This document shows positions 1 through 10,167 of a DNA stretch of 47,688 nucleotides, piece after piece. The DNA is from Halorussus litoreus (GTDB lineage Archaea; Halobacteriota; Halobacteria; Halobacteriales; Haladaptataceae): assembly GCF_003382685.1 (NCBI RefSeq), contig NZ_KZ859510.1:1-47688 (forward strand), in the 5' to 3' direction. Every line of letters begins with the position of its first letter. The first letter of the stretch is position 1. The notes below the pieces were generated by a model, which saw nothing but the letters and a program-made list of their open reading frames with translations, ran no database searches and was not told the origin of the DNA. A program made the position numbers and the translations under genes.

Positions 1-63
1 CGTCGACGCGATGCGGTGCGGGCGCGCCGGTAGCGTTTTTCGACCCGAGCACGACCGACCAGT

Positions 64-534
64 ATGGCCGACTCGTCTTCGGACCCGCCGCTGACCCACC
101 GACTCGTCGGTGGCCTCCAGTGGGCCGTGACCGGCTCCTACCTCTTCCTGCTCGGCGTCGCGGCGTGGGCGTGGTATCTCCGGCGCACGCGAACCCCGGC
201 GGCGCTCGACCTGACGCTGCCGTTCGCGGTCGTCCTCCTCGTCGCGTTCGCCGCCGGACTCGTCTGGGTCGGAGCGCGGTCGCCCGACGCCGAGGCTCAC
301 GCGCGCCGCATCGAGGTCGTGGTCACCCTGCTCGTGCTCGGGTTCGCGTTTCCGTTCGCGGTGCCGCGCCTGCTCGCAGTTGTCGGCGCCACGCCGCAGG
401 GCGTTGGGGGTTCGCTTCCGCTGTTCGGGTTCGGCGTTGCGTACGCGCTGGCGCTGGCGGTCTCGTACGGCCTGGTGTACGCGCTCGGAACCCGGTTCTT
501 CCTCGGCTCGGACCCCGCGATGGTCCGTGAGTGA
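64..534 (+). CDS. Small four-helix membrane protein, function unknown
   Basis: A 156-residue protein of which most is hydrophobic. I see four likely membrane helices at about residues 18-38, 48-68, 83-108 and 118-143, with a short polar N-terminus and tail. No catalytic motif is visible and I do not recognise the family; it resembles the many short lineage-specific membrane proteins of haloarchaea. A T-rich stretch at 35-40 lies about 27 bp before the ATG, so the message is probably leaderless. The gene converges on the next one with only 2 nt between the stop codons. Confidence that it is a real gene is good; function cannot be assigned. Confidence 0.7.
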   Translation: MADSSSDPPLTHRLVGGLQWAVTGSYLFLLGVAAWAWYLRRTRTPAALDLTLPFAVVLLVAFAAGLVWVGARSPDAEAHARRIEVVVTLLVLGFAFPFAVPRLLAVVGATPQGVGGSLPLFGFGVAYALALAVSYGLVYALGTRFFLGSDPAMVRE

Positions 535-536
535 CG

Positions 537-1166
537 TTACAGAAGCGCTGCAATTCTCGTGGCGGTCTCGTCGACTCGCGCTCGCCAGTCGTCGGGTCGC
601 TCACCGCCGCGCTTCGGCGGGTCGACGGGGAGCCGGAGCGAGTGGAACGCGACGCGCTCGACCGATTCGGCGGCCGTCTCGCCCACGAACTCCGCGACCG
701 CGCGCTTCGAGGACACGTCCCCGGAGGCGAGGTCGTAGTAGCCCGAGAAAAGCTGGCAGACGACCACATCGTCGTAGTCGTTCAGGTCGCCCTCGTCGGC
801 GTAGTAGAACAGCTTCGCGGTGTTGTTCGCCGGATCGGCTCTCCGCCACTCGACCTCGACCGCGACGAACCGATTCGCGACGGATTCGTCGGGGTCGGTC
901 GCCACCACGTCGACGGGGGTCCGCCGGATCCGCTGCTCGGTCGTCCAGTCGAGCGACGGGCACCGCTCCGTGAGGCCGTCTCGGAGTCGGTCGCGCACCG
1001 CGTCGGCGAACTCGCCCACGAGCTGGGCGAGTCGCGGGCGGCACGTCAACGTTTCGACCGACCGAAGAGACGGACGTATCGCGCTTGGGACTGCCTGCCG
1101 CAATTCTTGCCGGTATCCAACAGACTCGTCAGTCAGGTATGGCAGTTCTTTTAGCCGGGAGTTCAC
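537..1166 (-). CDS. Hypothetical protein, possible PD-(D/E)XK-like nuclease fold
   Basis: A soluble protein of up to 209 residues. Its centre has a hydrophobic strand ending in VAVEVEW, followed by RRADPANN. This acidic strand next to an Asp-Pro loop is reminiscent of the BglII/BstYI-like branch of restriction-type nucleases, where an EVEW-N..DP segment forms the active site. An upstream Asp in PVDVV could be the first metal ligand. This rests on motif resemblance only. The 1166 start is a GTG; the first 40-50 residues are less acidic, so TTG at 1049 or GTG at 1019 could be the true start. No methyltransferase lies beside it, so it need not be part of a restriction system. It is divergent from leuS and convergent with the small membrane gene. 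Confidence 0.6.
   Translation of the reverse strand: MNSRLKELPYLTDESVGYRQELRQAVPSAIRPSLRSVETLTCRPRLAQLVGEFADAVRDRLRDGLTERCPSLDWTTEQRIRRTPVDVVATDPDESVANRFVAVEVEWRRADPANNTAKLFYYADEGDLNDYDDVVVCQLFSGYYDLASGDVSSKRAVAEFVGETAAESVERVAFHSLRLPVDPPKRGGERPDDWRARVDETATRIAALL
1148..1154 (+). promoter_or_regulatory. TATA box of leuS
   Basis: CTTTTAG is centred 27 bp before the leuS ATG at 1178. This spacing is that of a leaderless haloarchaeal transcript and supports 1178 over the upstream in-frame start at 1085. Confidence 0.6.
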
Positions 1167-1177
1167 TAACGTTCAGT

Positions 1178-4036
1178 ATGAGCTACGACCCGCGGGAAAT
1201 CGAGACGAAGTGGCAGGACCGCTGGGCGCGGGAGGGCCAGTACGAGGTCGATCCTCAAGACGACGAGGCGACCTTCGTCACGGTCCCGTACCCCTACCCC
1301 AGCGGCGGGATGCACATCGGCCACGCGAGAACGTACACGGTCCCCGACGTGTACGCCCGATACCGACGACTGCAGGGCGACAACGTCCTGTTTCCCATCG
1401 CGTGGCACGTCACTGGGACGCCCATCGTCGGCGCGGTCGAGCGCCTGAAGAAGGGCGAGGCGGACCAGCTGTCGGTCCTGAAAGACACCTACGACGTGCC
1501 CGAGGACACCCTGCAGGATCTGGAGACGCCGATGGGGTTCGCGCGCTATTTCGTCGACGAGCACTACAAGAAGAACATGAAGTCGCTCGGGCTGTCCATC
1601 GACTGGCGGCGCGAGTTCACCACCAACGACGACCGCTACTCGAAGTTCATCACGTGGCAGTACGAGACGCTGAAGGAGCGTGGCCTGCTGGAGAAGGGCC
1701 TCCATCCCGTGAAGTACTGCACGAACGAGCAGAACCCCGTCACGACCCACGACCTGCTGGAGGGCGAGGAGGCCGAGTTCCAGGAGTACACCCTGATCAA
1801 GTTCGGCTGGGAGAGCGACGGATCCGACGTGACCGTCCCGATGGCGACCCTGCGCCCCGAGACGGTGTACGGGGTCACGAACGCCTACATCGACCCCGAC
1901 GCCGAGTACGCCCGTGCGAAGGTCGACGGTGCGGAGTGGCTCGTCTCCAGCGCGGCGGTCGAGAAGTTCCGCCTGCAGGAACGCGACGTCGAGGTGTTAG
2001 AGGAGTTCACCGGCGAGCGGCTGGTCGGCGAGCGCGTCACCAACCCCGTCACCCAACACGACGTGCTGGTGCTGCCCGCGGACTTCGTGGACGCCGACAA
2101 CGCCACGGGCGTCGTGATGTCCGTCCCGGCCCACAGCCCCGACGACTGGATGGCGCTCCAGGAGGCCAAGCAGGACCGCGACCGCATGGAATCGTACGGC
2201 ATCGACCCCGACGAGGTCGAGGCCATCGAGCCGACGGCGATTCTCGACGTCGAGGAGTACGGCGAGTTCCCCGCGAGGGACGCGGTCGAGGAACACGGCA
2301 TCGACTCCTCGGACGACCCCGCGCTGGAGGACGCGACGCAGGAGGTGTACAACCGGGAGTTCCACGGCGGCGTCCTGCGCGAGATGTACGGCGACTACGC
2401 CGGCGAGGTCGTCGAGGACGTGCGCGACGACCTGAAGGCCGACTACGAGTCGCGGGGATCGTTCGACTCGATGTACGAGTTCAGCGAGGAGGTCGTCTGT
2501 CGCTGCGGCGGCGATGTCGAGGTCGCCAAGCAGGACACGTGGTTCCTGCGGTACAACGACGCCGAGTGGAAGGAAAAGACCAAGCGCGCGGTCGAGGGGC
2601 TGGACGCCATCCCGGAGAACACTCGCGAGCAGTACGACCACACAATCGACTGGCTGAACGAGTGGCCCGCCATCCGCAACTACGGGCTGGGCACCCGGCT
2701 GCCGTGGGACGACGAGTTCGTCATCGAGCCGCTGTCGGACTCGACCATCTACATGGCCTACTACACCATCGCCCACCGGATCGAGGACGTGCCGGTCGAG
2801 GAGCTGGACCGGAACTTCTTCGACACGCTGTTCATGGGTCCAGAGGCAGTGGACGAACCCAACGAGACGGCCCTCGACCTGCGCGAGGAGTGGGACTACT
2901 GGTACCCGATCGACTACCGGTGTTCGGCCAACGACCTCATCAGCAACCATCTGACCTTCTTCCTCTACCACCACGCCGAGCTGTTCGAGGAGCCCAAGTG
3001 GCCCCAGGGCATCACCGTGATGGGGATGGGCCTGCTGGAGGGCCAGAAGATGTCCTCCTCGAAGGGCCACGTCGTCCTGCCGGCCGAGGCCATCGAGGAG
3101 TACGGCGCGGACACGGTCCGGTTCTTCCTGCTGAACTCCGCCGAGCCGTGGCAGGACTACGACTGGCGGTCCGAGCAGGTCCAGTCGACCCACGACCAGC
3201 TGGCGCGGTTCTGGACGCGCGCGAATGAAATTATCGAAGACGCCAGCGACGTGCCCGACGACCCCGACCTGAAGCACGTCGACCGCTGGCTCCTCGCCAA
3301 ACTCCAGTCGACCGTCCGGGAGGCGACCGACGCGATGGAGAACTTCGAGACGCGGACCGCGAGCCAGACCGCCTTCTACGGCTTCGAGGAGCACCTGAAG
3401 TGGTACCGCAAGCGCGCGGATCTTGACCGTCCCGGAGCGAAGTGGACGCTGGAAGAAGTCCTGCGCACGCGCCTGCGCCTGCTGGCCCCGTTCGTCCCCT
3501 TCGCGGCGAACGAGCTCCACGAGCGACTGGACGGTGTCCCCGTCGAGGACGCCGCGTGGCCCGAGCCCGACCCCGAGTTCGAGAGCGCTCGGACGGAGGT
3601 CGAGGAGGGGCTGATCGAGGCCCTGACCGAGGACGTGCGGGACATCGTGGACGTGACCGAAACCGACCCCGACACCGTCCGGGTCTACGTCGCAGCCGAC
3701 TGGAAGACCACGGTGCTCGAAGCAGTCGTGGACACCGGCCCGGACGTGGGCGCGGTGATGGGCAAGGTGATGCAACACGAGGAACTGCGCGAGAAGGGCA
3801 ACGAGGTCAACGACCTCGCGCAGGATCTGGTGGAGTTCGTCCGCGAGCGCCCCGACGACGAGGTCGCGGTGCTGAGCGAGGTCGACGAGCAGTCGGTGTA
3901 CGAGAGCGCCGAGCGATTCCTCGAACGCGAGTTCGACGCCGACGTGGAGGTGTACCGCGAGGGCGAGGACGCCTACGATCCCGCCGACAAGGCCGGGAAC
4001 GCAGTGCCGTTCCGGCCGGCGGTTCATCTGGAGTAA
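1178..4036 (+). CDS. leuS: Leucyl-tRNA synthetase
   Basis: A 952-residue class I aminoacyl-tRNA synthetase that charges tRNA-Leu with leucine in the cytoplasm. The ATP-binding HIGH motif is at residues 46-49 (MHIGH) and the KMSKS-type loop reads KMSSS at 624-628. The long insertion between them corresponds to the editing (CP1) domain, with the T-rich ATLRPETVYG segment typical of Leu/Ile/Val enzymes. A helical anticodon-binding region follows (about 690-800), then an archaeal-type C-terminal domain. Length and order match archaeal LeuRS. The ATG at 1178 begins the usual MSYDPREIE-type N-terminus and sits 27 bp after a TATA box; the frame is open 31 codons further upstream, but that stretch is unlike a LeuRS. 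Confidence 0.97.
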   Translation: MSYDPREIETKWQDRWAREGQYEVDPQDDEATFVTVPYPYPSGGMHIGHARTYTVPDVYARYRRLQGDNVLFPIAWHVTGTPIVGAVERLKKGEADQLSVLKDTYDVPEDTLQDLETPMGFARYFVDEHYKKNMKSLGLSIDWRREFTTNDDRYSKFITWQYETLKERGLLEKGLHPVKYCTNEQNPVTTHDLLEGEEAEFQEYTLIKFGWESDGSDVTVPMATLRPETVYGVTNAYIDPDAEYARAKVDGAEWLVSSAAVEKFRLQERDVEVLEEFTGERLVGERVTNPVTQHDVLVLPADFVDADNATGVVMSVPAHSPDDWMALQEAKQDRDRMESYGIDPDEVEAIEPTAILDVEEYGEFPARDAVEEHGIDSSDDPALEDATQEVYNREFHGGVLREMYGDYAGEVVEDVRDDLKADYESRGSFDSMYEFSEEVVCRCGGDVEVAKQDTWFLRYNDAEWKEKTKRAVEGLDAIPENTREQYDHTIDWLNEWPAIRNYGLGTRLPWDDEFVIEPLSDSTIYMAYYTIAHRIEDVPVEELDRNFFDTLFMGPEAVDEPNETALDLREEWDYWYPIDYRCSANDLISNHLTFFLYHHAELFEEPKWPQGITVMGMGLLEGQKMSSSKGHVVLPAEAIEEYGADTVRFFLLNSAEPWQDYDWRSEQVQSTHDQLARFWTRANEIIEDASDVPDDPDLKHVDRWLLAKLQSTVREATDAMENFETRTASQTAFYGFEEHLKWYRKRADLDRPGAKWTLEEVLRTRLRLLAPFVPFAANELHERLDGVPVEDAAWPEPDPEFESARTEVEEGLIEALTEDVRDIVDVTETDPDTVRVYVAADWKTTVLEAVVDTGPDVGAVMGKVMQHEELREKGNEVNDLAQDLVEFVRERPDDEVAVLSEVDEQSVYESAERFLEREFDADVEVYREGEDAYDPADKAGNAVPFRPAVHLE

Positions 4037-4527
4037 TCCACGCTGTTTCGGCGTCGGTTCCTCGAAGTAGAGTCGCAGCGAGCGTCTGACGCCACTGTCT
4101 CCGCTATTTCGGCGGTAGAAATACACGAAACAAACGAGGCGAGCGGTCGCCGCAAACGCTTATCCCGCTTCTCGCCGATAGCCCTGGTATTCATCTCGAA
4201 GATAATAGGCAAGGCAGCGCGGAAAGCACCGACAGAACGGTTCTAAAGGACGAATAGGCGAGTCGGTCGGTAGCTGGTTCAGTATGCTCTCGTAGCAAAC
4301 GGTAGACAGTGGTGTGAAGCTAGCTTCTACCTCGACCTAGGAGAGACCGCACCGCCACCGCACAGCACCGCGACCGCGAGCCTCACACCTCCCCAGCCTC
4401 TTGCGCTTCTCGGCCTTCGGCCTGCGATGCTCATCCCTCGCACGCGTTACTCGCGCGCGCCGGGGTAGAGGTTCCAGAACGAGAGCGAAACTCCGACTGA
4501 ATAGAGAATCTCCAAATAGAGGGGGCC
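4037..4527. other. Intergenic region with dispersed repeat copy 1
   Basis: A 491-bp spacer between leuS and the converging cyclodeaminase-family gene. I find no convincing reading frame. The right part (4318-4470) is a copy of a dispersed repeat found twice more in the window. A TATA-like GCTTATCC near 4158-4166 could start a short plus-strand RNA, but nothing downstream supports a product. Confidence 0.5.
4318..4470 (+). repeat. Dispersed repeat family, copy 1 (short)
   Basis: Starts near AGCTAGCTTCT, contains one CCGCACAGCACCGCGACCGC unit, then CCTCACACCTCCCCAGCC, a TCGGCCTTCGGCC segment, GCGATGCTCATCCCTCGCACGC and a GCGCGCGCC end. The same ordered blocks occur at 11533-11705 (inverted) and 41851-42093. 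No ORF is shared among the copies, so it looks non-coding. This copy lacks the long GC hairpin seen in the other two. Confidence 0.6.
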
Positions 4528-5523
4528 TTACTGCGTCTCCGTGCCGATCAGGTCGAACGGGTAGCCGTTGTCGTTCTCGTCGGCGTGCTCGTACACGACG
4601 TGGGCCGCGGCCACGTCCTGAATCGCGAGACCGGTGCTGTCGAACACCGAAATGCCGTCCTCGGCTGTCCGGCCCGCTATCTCGTCGACCACGATGTCGC
4701 CCAACTCGCCGTAGATGTCGTCGTCGCCCAGCACGCCCTCGTGGTACGGGACGTTGATCTCGCCCGAGTGGGTGGTCTGTGCGTGGTCGTCGATGACCAG
4801 CTTCGCGTCGAGCAGGATCTCGTCGGCGAGTTCGTGCTTGCCCTCGGCGTCCGCGCCCATGGCGTTGACGTGGGTGTGCTCGCCGATGACCTCCCGCGAG
4901 ACGATGGGCTCTTCGACCGGCGTGACCGTCGAGAGCACGTCGCACTGGGCGGCCTCCTCGATGGAGCCGGCGCGCACGTCGAACTCGCCCTCGAAGTAGT
5001 CGATGAACGCCGCGACGCGCTCCTCGTCGAGGTCGCTGACGACGACCTCATCGATGGGGCGAACTTTCGAGATGGCTTCCAGTTGCGTGTACGACTGGAC
5101 GCCAGCGCCGACGATGCCCAGCGAGGTCGCATCCTCGACGGCGAGGTGGTCGGTCGCGACCGCTGCCGCCGCGCCGGTGCGCTTCATCGTCAACTCCGTC
5201 CCGTCCATGATGGCCAGCGGGACCGCGGTCTCCGGGTCCGAGTACACCATCGTTCCCATCACGGTCGGCAGGTCGAACGACTCGGGGTTGTCCGGGTGGA
5301 CGTTGACCCACTTGATGCCGGCGGCGTCCCAGTCGTCGGCCGCCATGTAGGCGGGCATCGACCGGAAGTCCCCATTGTACTGGGGCAGGTCGATGTACGA
5401 CTTCGCGGGCATCTGGGCGTCCCCGCGCGCGTACGCGGCGAATGCCTCCTCGACCGCTCGGATGACGTCCGGCATCTGGGTGTTCTCGTCGACGGCGTCC
5501 TGATTGAGCAGGAGCGTATCCAT
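4528..5523 (-). CDS. Ornithine cyclodeaminase / alanine dehydrogenase family protein
   Basis: A 331-residue NAD(P)-dependent enzyme of the ornithine cyclodeaminase/mu-crystallin family. Members deaminate or reductively aminate small amino acids: ornithine to proline, or pyruvate to alanine in the archaeal alanine dehydrogenase. The N-terminal substrate domain carries the likely catalytic Lys in GIKWVNVHP (K71). The Rossmann motif is GIVGAGVQS (about 136-144), after the conserved KRTGAAAA segment. A later GADAEGKHEL segment is also family-typical. Sequence alone does not separate cyclodeaminase from alanine dehydrogenase, so I give no symbol. A TATA box at 5549-5557 is about 30 bp from the ATG, giving a probable leaderless single-gene message. 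Confidence 0.85.
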   Translation of the reverse strand: MDTLLLNQDAVDENTQMPDVIRAVEEAFAAYARGDAQMPAKSYIDLPQYNGDFRSMPAYMAADDWDAAGIKWVNVHPDNPESFDLPTVMGTMVYSDPETAVPLAIMDGTELTMKRTGAAAAVATDHLAVEDATSLGIVGAGVQSYTQLEAISKVRPIDEVVVSDLDEERVAAFIDYFEGEFDVRAGSIEEAAQCDVLSTVTPVEEPIVSREVIGEHTHVNAMGADAEGKHELADEILLDAKLVIDDHAQTTHSGEINVPYHEGVLGDDDIYGELGDIVVDEIAGRTAEDGISVFDSTGLAIQDVAAAHVVYEHADENDNGYPFDLIGTETQ

Positions 5524-5548
5524 ACGGGAACAATTCTGCCCGGCCCAC

Positions 5549-5557
5549 TATAAAGTA
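5549..5557 (-). promoter_or_regulatory. TATA box of the cyclodeaminase-family gene
   Basis: On the minus strand TACTTTATA is centred about 30 bp before the ATG at 5523. The site is AT-rich against a GC-rich background. Confidence 0.6.
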
Positions 5558-5715
5558 TTCAAAACTCCGGCGGATGGCGCAACTTTGGTACGGTCAACTC
5601 GCGACGAAGCGAACAGCAGAAGCGGGAACTCGAAAAAATACGTGTCGGAAGCGGATTGCAGTTCGACGCGACGGTCGAGCGAGGGAATCGGAGACGGCGG
5701 TCGATCAGCCCGAGC

Positions 5716-7371
<1,656 letters not shown>

Positions 7372-7399
7372 AGTACAGACGAAGATATGATTGTGCTTC

Positions 7400-7413
7400 T
7401 ATATAAATGTAGG
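7400..7413 (-). promoter_or_regulatory. TATA/BRE region of the thermosome gene
   Basis: On the minus strand this reads CCTACATTTATATA, with the TATA part about 30-35 bp before the ATG at 7371. The identical 14-mer occurs upstream of the prepilin peptidase gene at 22070-22083. Confidence 0.65.
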
Positions 7414-7655
7414 GGTTGTCGCTTCATTCGTCGGCCGGCAGTGAGAGGAACTAACACACGAATCGAGGGCGTCAGCGTCGGTATCTCCGTTTTGATGTGC
7501 TATCCATTGGCATGGCGGTGGCGCTCCTTCAGGACTCCTCTTGTGATTTATAAGGGGCCGAATCCGCATCGCCGGTCCTAGTCCTCAACGTCCGAGTAGA
7601 GCTCGATTGATTATAATCGAGAAATCCGCTACACCGTCGAGATTCGCTCGAAAAA

Positions 7656-7737
7656 CGCCGGGACTGGGATTTGAACCCAGAACCCCTAACGGGGACACGC
7701 TTTCCAGGCGTGCGCTTTGCCATTCGGCCATCCCGGC
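7656..7737 (-). tRNA. tRNA-Ser (anticodon GGA)
   Basis: An 82-nt class II tRNA. The acceptor stem GCCGGGA pairs with TCCCGGC and is followed by discriminator G, the serine identity base. The anticodon stem-loop is CACGC-CTGGAAA-GCGTG, so the anticodon is GGA, reading UCC/UCU. A long variable arm (CCCC-GTTA-GGGG) and a T arm CTGGG-TTCAAAT-CCCAG complete the fold. No intron and no encoded CCA. Confidence 0.95.
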
Positions 7738-7779
7738 CTACCGAAACGTAGTCCCGTCCCGCGCTTAAACCCTTTCTTT

Positions 7780-7971
7780 CTACTCGAACACCAGTGGCTC
7801 GGCGACGTAAGAGACGCCGGTCGCGCCCGCGCCCACCGCGAGCGCGACCCCGACCTTGACGCCGAGCGCGTAGCGGAACCCCGTGGCCAGCTCGTACCCT
7901 TGGAGCAACACCAGAAAGCCCAGCAGGCCGACGAAGCCCCACAGGACGCTGGCTTTCACGCGTGGTCGCAT
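7780..7971 (-). CDS. Small two-helix membrane protein
   Basis: A 63-residue protein with two hydrophobic helices at about residues 8-30 and 38-58, a basic N-terminus (MRPRVKAS) and a short acidic tail. It lies 30 nt downstream of ridA on the same strand, so it may be the last gene of an ilvA-ridA transcript. It looks like a small conserved haloarchaeal membrane protein. Codon use matches its neighbours. I do not know its function. Confidence 0.65.
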   Translation of the reverse strand: MRPRVKASVLWGFVGLLGFLVLLQGYELATGFRYALGVKVGVALAVGAGATGVSYVAEPLVFE

Positions 7972-8001
7972 GCGGAAGTCGAGTGTTCGCGTCGTCCCTC
8001 G

Positions 8002-8382
8002 TCAGTCGCTCGTGGCGATGGCCTCGATCTCTACGCCGACGCCCTTCGGGAGGTTGCCGACCTCCACCGCGCTCCGGGCCGGCGGGTTGTCCTGGAAGTA
8101 CTCCTTGTAGGCGTCGTTCATCTCCTCGAAGTCGTCGATGTCGCCGAGGAACACCGTCACCTTCAGCACGTTCTGCATCGTCAGCCCCTCGTCCTCGAGG
8201 ATGCCCTTGACGTTCTCCAGACTCTGGCGGGTCTGGACCGCGATCTCCTCGTCGTCGAGCAGGTCGCCGTCGGGCGTCATCGGAATCTGGCCCGCGGTGA
8301 AGACGAGGTCGCCGTTGGTCGTTGCCTGACTGTACGCGCCGACCGCCTCGGGTGCGTCCTGCGTGCTGATGATGCGCTTCAT
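8002..8382 (-). CDS. ridA: RidA/YjgF family enamine/imine deaminase
   Basis: A 126-residue protein of the Rid family. RidA trimers hydrolyse the reactive 2-aminoacrylate or 2-aminocrotonate enamine/imine released by PLP dehydratases, giving 2-ketoacids and ammonia. Family features are visible: VGAYSQA near the N-terminus, FTAGQIPM, the NPPARSAVEV segment with the active-site Arg, and the final VEIEAIA strand. The start was set at ATG 8382 because it begins the usual MKRIIST-type N-terminus; the frame continues 13 codons upstream without family similarity. It follows ilvA by 46 nt on the same strand, which fits a role in clearing IlvA's intermediate. Confidence 0.92.
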   Translation of the reverse strand: MKRIISTQDAPEAVGAYSQATTNGDLVFTAGQIPMTPDGDLLDDEEIAVQTRQSLENVKGILEDEGLTMQNVLKVTVFLGDIDDFEEMNDAYKEYFQDNPPARSAVEVGNLPKGVGVEIEAIATSD

Positions 8383-8428
8383 ACCTCGTTGGTTCGCGCC
8401 CCGCAACTTAAACTTAGGCAAGCGAGCG

Positions 8429-9640
8429 CTACGCCAGCACCTCGACGTCGAATCCTTCCTCGCGCAGAGCCGCCAGCAGTTCCTCGACGTGGTCGTTGCC
8501 GCGGGTTTCGAGGTCGAGTTCGACCTCCGCGGCGTTCATCGCGATGTCCCGGGAGGTCCGGTCGTGCTGGATGCCGTAGATGTTGGCCTGTTGGCCCGAG
8601 ATGACGTCGAGCAGGTCGTCGAGCGCGCCCGGCCGATCCTTGAGCACGGTCCGGAGCTTGACGTACCGCCCGGTCTCGACCAGCCCGCGCATGATGACGG
8701 TCGTGAGCGTGTTCATGTCGATGTTGCCGCCCGAGAGGACGGGGACGACGACCTCGTCCTCCTCGTACTCGATAGCCCCGGACAACAGCGCGGCGAGCGG
8801 GACCGCGCCAGCGCCCTCGACCATCGTCTTGGCGCGTTCGAGCAGGTGGGTGACCGCCACGGCGATCTCCGAGTCCGAGACCGTCACCACCTCGTCGACG
8901 CGCTCCTCGATGACCTCGAAGGTCCGCTCGCCCACGCTTCGGGTGGCGATACCGTCCGCGATGGTGTCGACCGAGTCGAGGGTGTGAACCTCGCCCTTCG
9001 CCAGCGACTGGGCCGCGCTGGAGGCCCCCTCGGCCTGCACGCCGATCACCCGCGCGTCGGGCTTCTGCTGTTTGACCGCGGTCGCGACCCCGGCGATCAG
9101 CCCGCCGCCGCCGATGGGGACGATCACGGTCTCGACCTCCGGAAGGTCCTCGAGTATCTCCAGCCCGATGGTGCCCTGTCCGGCCATCACCATCTCGTCG
9201 TCGAAGGCGTGGACGTAGGTGCGGCCCTCCTCGCGCTCGATGTCGTGGGCGCGCTCGGCGGCCTCGTCGTAGTCGTCGCCGAACAGTTCGACCGTCGCGC
9301 CGTAGTTCCGCGTGGCCTTCACCTTCGAGATGGGCGCGTGGTCGGGCATCACGATGGTCGAGTCGACGCCGCTTCTGGTCGCAGCGAGCGCGACGCCCTG
9401 CGCGTGGTTGCCCGCGCTCGCGGTGACGACCCCCGCGGTTCGCTCCTCGTCGGTGAGCGTCTCGATGCGGTTGGTCGCGCCACGGATCTTGAACGACCCC
9501 GTTCGCTGGAACGTCTCCAGCTTCAGGTGGACCTCCGCGCCGGTCATCGCCGAGAACGTGTGGGAGTAGTCCAGCGGTGTGCGCCGGGCGGTCTCCTCGA
9601 CCCGGACCCGTGCGTCGAGAACGTCCGAAAGCTCCAACAT
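8429..9640 (-). CDS. ilvA: Threonine ammonia-lyase (threonine dehydratase)
   Basis: A 403-residue PLP enzyme that converts threonine to 2-oxobutanoate, the first committed step to isoleucine. The PLP lysine is K51 in GSFKIRGA, the phosphate-binding loop is the GGGGLIAG stretch near residue 177, and the substrate loop is SAGNHAQG. The C-terminal part (about 325-403) has the pattern of one ACT domain (LRTVLKDRPGALDDLL), which in this family binds regulatory amino acids. The architecture is that of the shorter IlvA/TdcB-ACT type. A TATA box at 9664-9672 fits a leaderless start at 9640. ridA follows directly. Confidence 0.93.
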   Translation of the reverse strand: MLELSDVLDARVRVEETARRTPLDYSHTFSAMTGAEVHLKLETFQRTGSFKIRGATNRIETLTDEERTAGVVTASAGNHAQGVALAATRSGVDSTIVMPDHAPISKVKATRNYGATVELFGDDYDEAAERAHDIEREEGRTYVHAFDDEMVMAGQGTIGLEILEDLPEVETVIVPIGGGGLIAGVATAVKQQKPDARVIGVQAEGASSAAQSLAKGEVHTLDSVDTIADGIATRSVGERTFEVIEERVDEVVTVSDSEIAVAVTHLLERAKTMVEGAGAVPLAALLSGAIEYEEDEVVVPVLSGGNIDMNTLTTVIMRGLVETGRYVKLRTVLKDRPGALDDLLDVISGQQANIYGIQHDRTSRDIAMNAAEVELDLETRGNDHVEELLAALREEGFDVEVLA

Positions 9641-9663
9641 GTGAAGACGTAGCCGGGGAACCA

Positions 9664-9672
9664 GTTTAACCC
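9664..9672 (-). promoter_or_regulatory. TATA box of ilvA
   Basis: Minus-strand GGGTTAAAC is centred about 28 bp before the ilvA ATG. Confidence 0.6.
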
Positions 9673-9711
9673 TTTATCACGAGCAGGCCGGACTGTCGAA
9701 CTCGTCCGCGG

Positions 9712-9807
9712 TCACCGACCGGACGCACTGTCGGGGACAGCCGTCGCTACCGAACTCGAAAGCAGGGGGAAAGTGGGGGAAGTGGGCGCGAAGCGTGTGA
9801 CGCGCAC
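9712..9807 (-). CDS. Possible leaderless mini-ORF upstream of ilvA (uncertain)
   Basis: A 31-codon GTG-initiated frame lying about 26 bp after a second minus-strand TATA box (GGGTTTAAG, 9830-9838). It ends 71 nt before ilvA. The predicted peptide is rich in Ser, Thr, Pro and Val and has no isoleucine. ilvA also has its own nearer promoter, so this may be chance. The rest of 9677-10130 holds no convincing gene; several overlapping frames there are poor in acidic residues. Confidence 0.2.
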   Translation of the reverse strand: MRVTRFAPTSPTFPLLSSSVATAVPDSASGR

Positions 9808-10136
9808 TTGTGACGAGTGCCGCCAATAACTTAAACCCTTGCTGGCCGGAGCGGAAGTGAAAGTGACCGAGGGCGTCGGGGAAAACCTCCCGTCTGACGC
9901 TTGGCACACGATTATCGGTAGTGTAAACGTGCTGGCCGTCGCTCCGGGTCGAAGAGCGACTGGACGAGCAGGGTGCGAGAAGCGACGACCTCCGAAGCCT
10001 TCGCGATCCACGTGGGTACTCGCTGTAGAATCGGTTTTCTGTCGACGCCATCGGGACACGTATCGGTCTCTGTCCAGTAACACTTGCAGAGTTCGGTCAA
10101 ACCCATACCGGTCGGCCCGACCTCGCACTGACGAAC

Positions 10137-10146
10137 GTTTTTATCC
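10137..10146 (+). promoter_or_regulatory. TATA box of the PhoU/TrkA-C gene
   Basis: GTTTTTATCC is centred 27 bp before the ATG at 10168, consistent with a leaderless message. Confidence 0.6.
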
Positions 10147-10167
10147 GGAGCCGACCAACCGACACGC

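Noticed and set aside
1997-4126. Long minus-strand frame over leuS
   Set aside because: Shadow of leuS; composition is unlike other proteins in the window.
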